In this document: positions 60,253-64,000 of the stretch, piece by piece | Position numbering within the stretch: the stretch's first letter is position 1 | How the letters are laid out: each line of letters begins with the position of its first letter | Assembly: GCA_036375715.1 (NCBI GenBank) | Contig: DASVBS010000034.1 | Coordinates: 111,868 to 175,867, forward strand | From: Longimicrobiaceae bacterium | GTDB taxonomy: Bacteria; Gemmatimonadota; Gemmatimonadetes; Longimicrobiales; Longimicrobiaceae | Direction: 5' to 3' | Length of the DNA stretch: 64,000 nucleotides | Position numbers and translations under genes: made by a program | The notes under the pieces: model-generated | Database searches by the model: none | The model's input: the letters and a program-made list of their open reading frames with translations, nothing else | Told to the model about the DNA's origin: nothing

Positions 60253-61646
60253 AGCTGACCTTCCTTGGAGCAGCCAGCACCGTAACCGGCTCGCGCTACC
60301 TGCTCGAGACCACCACCCGACGTCTGCTCATCGACTGCGGGCTGTTCCAGGGTCTGAAACAGCTTCGCCAGCGAAACTGGGAGCCGTTCCCGGTCGACCC
60401 GGCAAGCATCGACGCGGTGCTGCTCACGCACGCGCACCTCGACCACTCAGGCTACCTTCCGCTGCTCGTCCGCAACGGCTTCAACGGCCCGATCTATTGC
60501 ACGCCCTCGACCAGGGCCCTGTGCGGGGTCCTCCTCCCCGACAGCGGACACCTCCAGGAGGAGGAGGCCGAGTACCTCAACCGGCACGGCCTCACCAAAC
60601 ATCGGCCGGCACTGCCACTCTACACCCGCGACGACGCCATCGCCTGCCTCGACCGCTTTGAAGAGGTTCCATTCCGGACCCTCATCGAGCTCGGCCAGGA
60701 GGTCACGGCCACCATCGTTCCGGCCGGGCACATCCAGGGGGCGGGGATGATCGATCTGCGCGCCGACGGAATCTCGATTCTCTTTTCAGGAGATCTGGGA
60801 AGACCGCACGATCCGCTGCTCCCGGCGCCCACCACGGTTGCGCACGCCGACTACCTGCTGGTCGAGTCCACCTACGGCGATCGCCTGCACGAGCGCGTCG
60901 ACCCGCTCGACCAGCTCGAATCGATCGTTCGCCGCACCATTGACCGAGGCGGAGCCGTGGTGATCCCGGCATTCGCGGTCGGTCGCACCCAGACGCTCCT
61001 CTACCTGCTCTACCGCCTCCGCTCTGCGAACCGGATCCCGGACGTCCCCGTCTTCGTGGACAGTCCCATGGCGTCTTCGGCCATCGAGATCTTCCGCCAG
61101 CATCCGGCGGAGCATCGGCTGACGCCGGAGGAGTGCCGCGCCGTCTGCTCCGTGGCGAAGCCCGTGGAGTCCGTGGAGGAATCCAAGAGCATCGATCGCA
61201 TGCGCATGCCGCGGATCATCATCTCGGCGAGCGGCATGGCCACCGGTGGGCGGGTGGTGCACCACCTGAAGGCGCTGGCCCCGGATCCCCGCAATACCAT
61301 CCTTTTCGTGGGCTACCAGGCCCCCGGTACGCGCGGCGCCACCATGGTGTCCGGCGCGGGGCGTGTGAAGATCCACGGACAGTACGTGCCGGTGCACGCG
61401 GAGGTCGCCGTGCTGGACAACCTCTCCGCTCACGCGGACGCCGAAGAGATCCTGACCTGGCTGAGGAACTTCGATGCGGCGCCGCGCGAAACCTTCATCG
61501 TCCACGGCGATCCTGAAGCGGCCGATACGCTGCGGCTGCGCATCAAGGAGACTTTCGGATGGGAAGCTCGCGTTCCGGAACACCGCGAGGCGGTGGAGCT
61601 CCGCGTCGCGCGCCCGCGCGCCGGGCAACTGGCGACGAATCCATGA
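60249..61646 (+). CDS. Metallo-beta-lactamase-fold RNase (beta-CASP family)
   Basis: A 465-residue enzyme of the CPSF73/beta-CASP type. The zinc motif HAHLDHSG is at residues 61-68, further ligands are in GHIQGAG and FSGDLGRPHDP, and the beta-CASP domain (about 195-385) contains VVIPAFAVGRTQ and ISASGMATGGR. The C-terminal part completes the MBL fold with LSAHAD and VHGDPEAA. It cleaves or trims RNA. The coupling by ATGA to the four-domain usp gene suggests joint production under stress; the two activities have no obvious biochemical link. Confidence 0.93.
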   Translation: MKLTFLGAASTVTGSRYLLETTTRRLLIDCGLFQGLKQLRQRNWEPFPVDPASIDAVLLTHAHLDHSGYLPLLVRNGFNGPIYCTPSTRALCGVLLPDSGHLQEEEAEYLNRHGLTKHRPALPLYTRDDAIACLDRFEEVPFRTLIELGQEVTATIVPAGHIQGAGMIDLRADGISILFSGDLGRPHDPLLPAPTTVAHADYLLVESTYGDRLHERVDPLDQLESIVRRTIDRGGAVVIPAFAVGRTQTLLYLLYRLRSANRIPDVPVFVDSPMASSAIEIFRQHPAEHRLTPEECRAVCSVAKPVESVEESKSIDRMRMPRIIISASGMATGGRVVHHLKALAPDPRNTILFVGYQAPGTRGATMVSGAGRVKIHGQYVPVHAEVAVLDNLSAHADAEEILTWLRNFDAAPRETFIVHGDPEAADTLRLRIKETFGWEARVPEHREAVELRVARPRAGQLATNP

Positions 61647-61748
61647 AGGCCCCGACGCCGAGCCCTAGTTGATGGGGTTCCGGTACGATCGCGCCGGCGA
61701 CCCCCAGCGCGCCTCCGTGTTTGTATGTTGGACCTGCGCCGCCCCTGA

Positions 61749-63647
61749 TCAGTGCCGCGGCGCGCTTCGCGACGCGGGCGCCAGCAGCATCGCACACTCA
61801 GCAGGCAAGTGCCATCTCCCGTCCTCCTGCTCCGGCTCCACCGCTCCCCCTCCTCCGTAGCGCTCGTCCTCGCTGGACCAGATCAGTTTCCAGCCGGCCT
61901 CATTCGGCGGTGCAAGCAATGGTTCAGGCGCCGGAGAGAAGCGCATCTCCCGGCCCAGGTTGACCACGAGCAGGCGATGGTCGTGGAGGGGGCCGAAGTA
62001 GCGGAGCAGGAAGGCCGATCCACCCAGCACCGCACCCTCCGGGCGCTGATCACGGCGGGCGGCCAGTACCGGATCGGTCCGACGCAGGGTGAGCAACTCC
62101 CGGTGGAGCCGGTACACGTGGGCATTTCGCTCCCGATCGGTGAAGTCGAGCTTGCACTCGGCAACGGTGGCGGGGTCTGCCGGATCGGGCAGATTGGCAC
62201 GCTGCAGGGAAGGGAACTGCTCCAGGAACTCTCGCCGTCCTTCACGGACCGCGGCCGCGAGCTCCGGCTTGTGATCGGCGAAGTAGAGGAAGGGCGACTC
62301 GGCAGCGAACTCCTGCCCCATGAAGAGGAGCGGCGGGTTCTGACCGAGCAGCAGGACGGCGGTCATCGCCCGTAGCCGCCCCGGGCTGGTCAGGCGATGG
62401 ATGCGGTCGCCCCGGCCGGAGTTGGCGACCTGGTCGTGGTTCTGGAGGTAGTGGACGAATCGAAACGGCGAGAGGTCGAAGGCGAGGCGGCCGCGCCGCT
62501 TCTTCTGCCAGGCGTAGTGCTGCCCCTGGTAGAGGTAGCCCCAGCGGGCACTGGAGACGAGCTCCTGGGGCGTGCCCAGATAGTCGTGATAATAGGCCTC
62601 CGTGCGCCCGGTCAGAGCCACGATGGCGGAGTGATGGAAGTCGTCGTTCCAGACCCCGTCCATCTCCATCCCCCCTTCCTCCTCGGGCCGCACCAGCTCC
62701 GCGTGCTGCGGCTCGTTCTCCGCGACCACGACGATCGACCGCCCCTTCGCCGCGGCACGGGCTGCGCGCGTGACCTCCGCCAGGATGTGTGCGGGGCCCG
62801 AATGGATGTCGTGCACGCTCTGGGTGGCGTCCAGGCGCAGTCCGTCCAGGTGGAATTCGCGGATCCAGTAGGCGGCGTTCGTGATGAAGAACTCCCGCAC
62901 CGGCGCGGAACCGGGTCCGTGGAAGTTGAGCGGATCCCCCCACTCGGCCTCGTAGGCGTCGGTGAAGTAGCTGTCCGAGAAATCCGGGAGGTAGTTGCCG
63001 TCAGGCCCGAGGTGGTTGTAGACGACATCGAGGATCACCCCCAGGCCGTGCCCGTGAGCCCGATCCACGAAGGAGCGGAAGTCGTCGGGTGTGCCGTAGC
63101 GATGGTAGGGGGCGAACATGTCGACGCCGTCGTAGCCCCATCCGAAGGCGCCGGCGAACTCGGCGACGGGCATCACCTCGAGCGCCGTGACCCCGAGCTG
63201 CGACAGCTCAGGGAGCTGCTCCTCGGCCGCCCGCCAGGTTCCTTCAGCCGTGAAGGTACCGATGTGCAGCTCGTAGTAGACCTGCTCCGCAGCGTCGAGC
63301 CCCCGCCATCCGGAATCCGACCAGCGGAAGGTGTCGGGGTCGATCACCTGGGAGGGGCCGTGAGGGCCTTCGGGCTGGAAGCGCGAGGCGGGGTCGGGTC
63401 GGAGCAGATCCTCATCCAGGCGGTAGCGATAGGTCGTGCCCGCTTGCGCTCCGGGCACGTCGCCCTGGTGGTAGCCGCCGGGCTGGGGACGAAGAGGGAA
63501 GACCGCGGGGGCCCCGGCCCCCCCTTCCAGGACCACTTCCACCAGGCGGCGCGCGGGCGCCCAGACGCGGAAGCGAGTGCCGCCTCCGCCGAGGAGCGTC
63601 GCCCCGAGCGAAGCGGGTGCGGGCCCCTGTGCCTGAGCTCCATGCAT
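61749..63647 (-). CDS. treZ: Maltooligosyltrehalose trehalohydrolase
   Basis: A 632-residue GH13 enzyme that releases trehalose from maltooligosyl-trehalose. An N-terminal carbohydrate-binding Ig-like domain (about 15-105) precedes the (beta/alpha)8 barrel with DVVYNHLGPDGNY (207-219), nucleophile D273 in DGLRLDATQ, acid E310 in VAENEP and D405 in QNHDQ. Length is typical. treY and treX are not in the window. ATG 63647 follows a GGAGAAA site on the minus strand; an upstream 55-residue extension to 63812 is not family-like. Trehalose production fits the stress theme of the island. Confidence 0.94.
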   Translation of the reverse strand: MHGAQAQGPAPASLGATLLGGGGTRFRVWAPARRLVEVVLEGGAGAPAVFPLRPQPGGYHQGDVPGAQAGTTYRYRLDEDLLRPDPASRFQPEGPHGPSQVIDPDTFRWSDSGWRGLDAAEQVYYELHIGTFTAEGTWRAAEEQLPELSQLGVTALEVMPVAEFAGAFGWGYDGVDMFAPYHRYGTPDDFRSFVDRAHGHGLGVILDVVYNHLGPDGNYLPDFSDSYFTDAYEAEWGDPLNFHGPGSAPVREFFITNAAYWIREFHLDGLRLDATQSVHDIHSGPAHILAEVTRAARAAAKGRSIVVVAENEPQHAELVRPEEEGGMEMDGVWNDDFHHSAIVALTGRTEAYYHDYLGTPQELVSSARWGYLYQGQHYAWQKKRRGRLAFDLSPFRFVHYLQNHDQVANSGRGDRIHRLTSPGRLRAMTAVLLLGQNPPLLFMGQEFAAESPFLYFADHKPELAAAVREGRREFLEQFPSLQRANLPDPADPATVAECKLDFTDRERNAHVYRLHRELLTLRRTDPVLAARRDQRPEGAVLGGSAFLLRYFGPLHDHRLLVVNLGREMRFSPAPEPLLAPPNEAGWKLIWSSEDERYGGGGAVEPEQEDGRWHLPAECAMLLAPASRSAPRH

Positions 63648-64000
63648 AGCGTTTCTCCGGGCGGTCGGTTCTGAGGCTCCGGCCACCGCGGCGTGGCCTC
63701 GTACGAGGGCCAGAGGCAAGGACCGATCCTCTCCGTCACGGCCTCCTCGCAGGGTTGACTGTGCTCTCCGCAGCCGCCTATATTGGAGGCCCTCCCGCAA
63801 AAACGCCGTCATCCATTTTCCCGCGAAATCTCGCGCGGGTCCTTGACGGCGGGCAGCGGAGGGGATAAGATATAAGGCTCGCCCGGCGAGCCTGGCTGGG
63901 CACGCGAAACAGATGGATTTGGGATTGCTTCCTGGCCGGTGGAACGGTCGGGTGGCGTTTAGAGCAGGTGCGAGAGCGAGTCTCGCGCGGTTGGGATTGA
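63648..64000 (+). other. Divergent region between treZ and a rightward operon
   Basis: This 353-base stretch has no protein gene. It carries a strong rightward promoter (63843-63871), an 8-bp perfect hairpin (63876-63892) right at the expected transcript start, and leader sequence to the end of the window. Confidence 0.5.
63843..63871 (+). promoter_or_regulatory. Near-consensus promoter, possibly of an rRNA or tRNA operon
   Basis: TTGACG, a 17-nt spacer and TAAGAT, followed by TATAAGG and a GC-rich palindrome GGCTCGCC-C-GGCGAGCC. The strength and the absence of any ribosome site or gene in the next 130 bases suggest a stable-RNA operon beyond the window, which cannot be checked here. Confidence 0.65.

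Noticed and set aside
62397..63674. Plus-strand open frame of 425 codons opposite treZ
   Set aside because: It mirrors the treZ codons, lacks any domain-like pattern and has no ribosome site.
1..64000. CRISPR arrays, insertion sequences or prophage
   Set aside because: No regular repeat-spacer pattern, transposase or phage structural gene was found; the A1S_2505-like gene alone does not make a prophage.

Overview
The window is GC-rich (most coding lines look about 65-70% G+C), densely packed, and codes for a Gram-negative (diderm) bacterium: it carries lipid A/LPS functions (LpxH-like hydrolase, LptE-like lipoprotein, heptose-phosphate adenylyltransferase), many lipobox lipoproteins and an outer-membrane barrel. 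The gene mix (paired M16 peptidases, ECF sigma/anti-sigma pair, DUF5683, HEAT-cyclophilin lipoprotein, RCC1 and BIG2 lipoproteins, many universal stress proteins) looks to me most like Gemmatimonadota; this is an inference from content, not a phylogenetic test.

Left part (about 1-24.4 kb) is a housekeeping chromosome segment arranged in tightly overlapping operons with ATGA/GTGA/TTGA junctions. It holds a TPR protein, DUF218 protein, M16 peptidase pair and Nudix hydrolase; an ECF sigma factor with its zinc-binding anti-sigma; holA; mutS with a small TonB-C lipoprotein and cystathionine beta-synthase; the opposing add/rhomboid pair; DUF5683 and murI; an LpxH-like hydrolase; then a long operon from ybgC through the HEAT-cyclophilin protein, an outer-membrane lipoprotein, lptE, hemC, the heptose adenylyltransferase, rph and rdgB. 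A zinc alcohol dehydrogenase follows.

The middle (24.4-33.8 kb) is more accessory. Two tRNA genes (Pro-TGG, Arg-TCT) flank a stretch of dispersed and tandem repeats; then come a seven-repeat RCC1 lipoprotein, and a lower-GC two-gene cassette consisting of a tandem ribbon-helix-helix-like regulator and a phage-type A1S_2505-like protein, with a perfect palindrome sitting on the -10 of its promoter. A PEP-hydrolase-like TIM barrel follows, then a translationally coupled trio (CsgG-type lipoprotein, predicted beta-barrel, multidomain Ig-like lipoprotein) closed by a strong terminator; this trio looks like an undescribed cell-envelope system.

The right part (33.8-61.7 kb) is a stress, metal and energy island: MscS channel, DUF5009 acyltransferase, CBS-domain protein, four universal-stress-protein genes (one with four tandem domains), an FTR1 iron permease coupled to an Mrp/NBP35 ATPase, patatin, a P1B-type metal ATPase with a histidine-rich head, two unknown membrane proteins, SDR dehydrogenase, GAF histidine kinase, phospholipase D, a Crp/Fnr regulator, Bor-like lipoprotein, PEP synthase, GGDEF protein and a beta-CASP RNase. 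Three GTGA-N6-TCAC palindromes, one in front of the Crp/Fnr gene itself, suggest a local Crp-type regulon. A shattered L,D-transpeptidase lies beside the metal ATPase. The window ends with treZ facing left and a near-consensus promoter facing right, which probably drives an operon beyond the edge.
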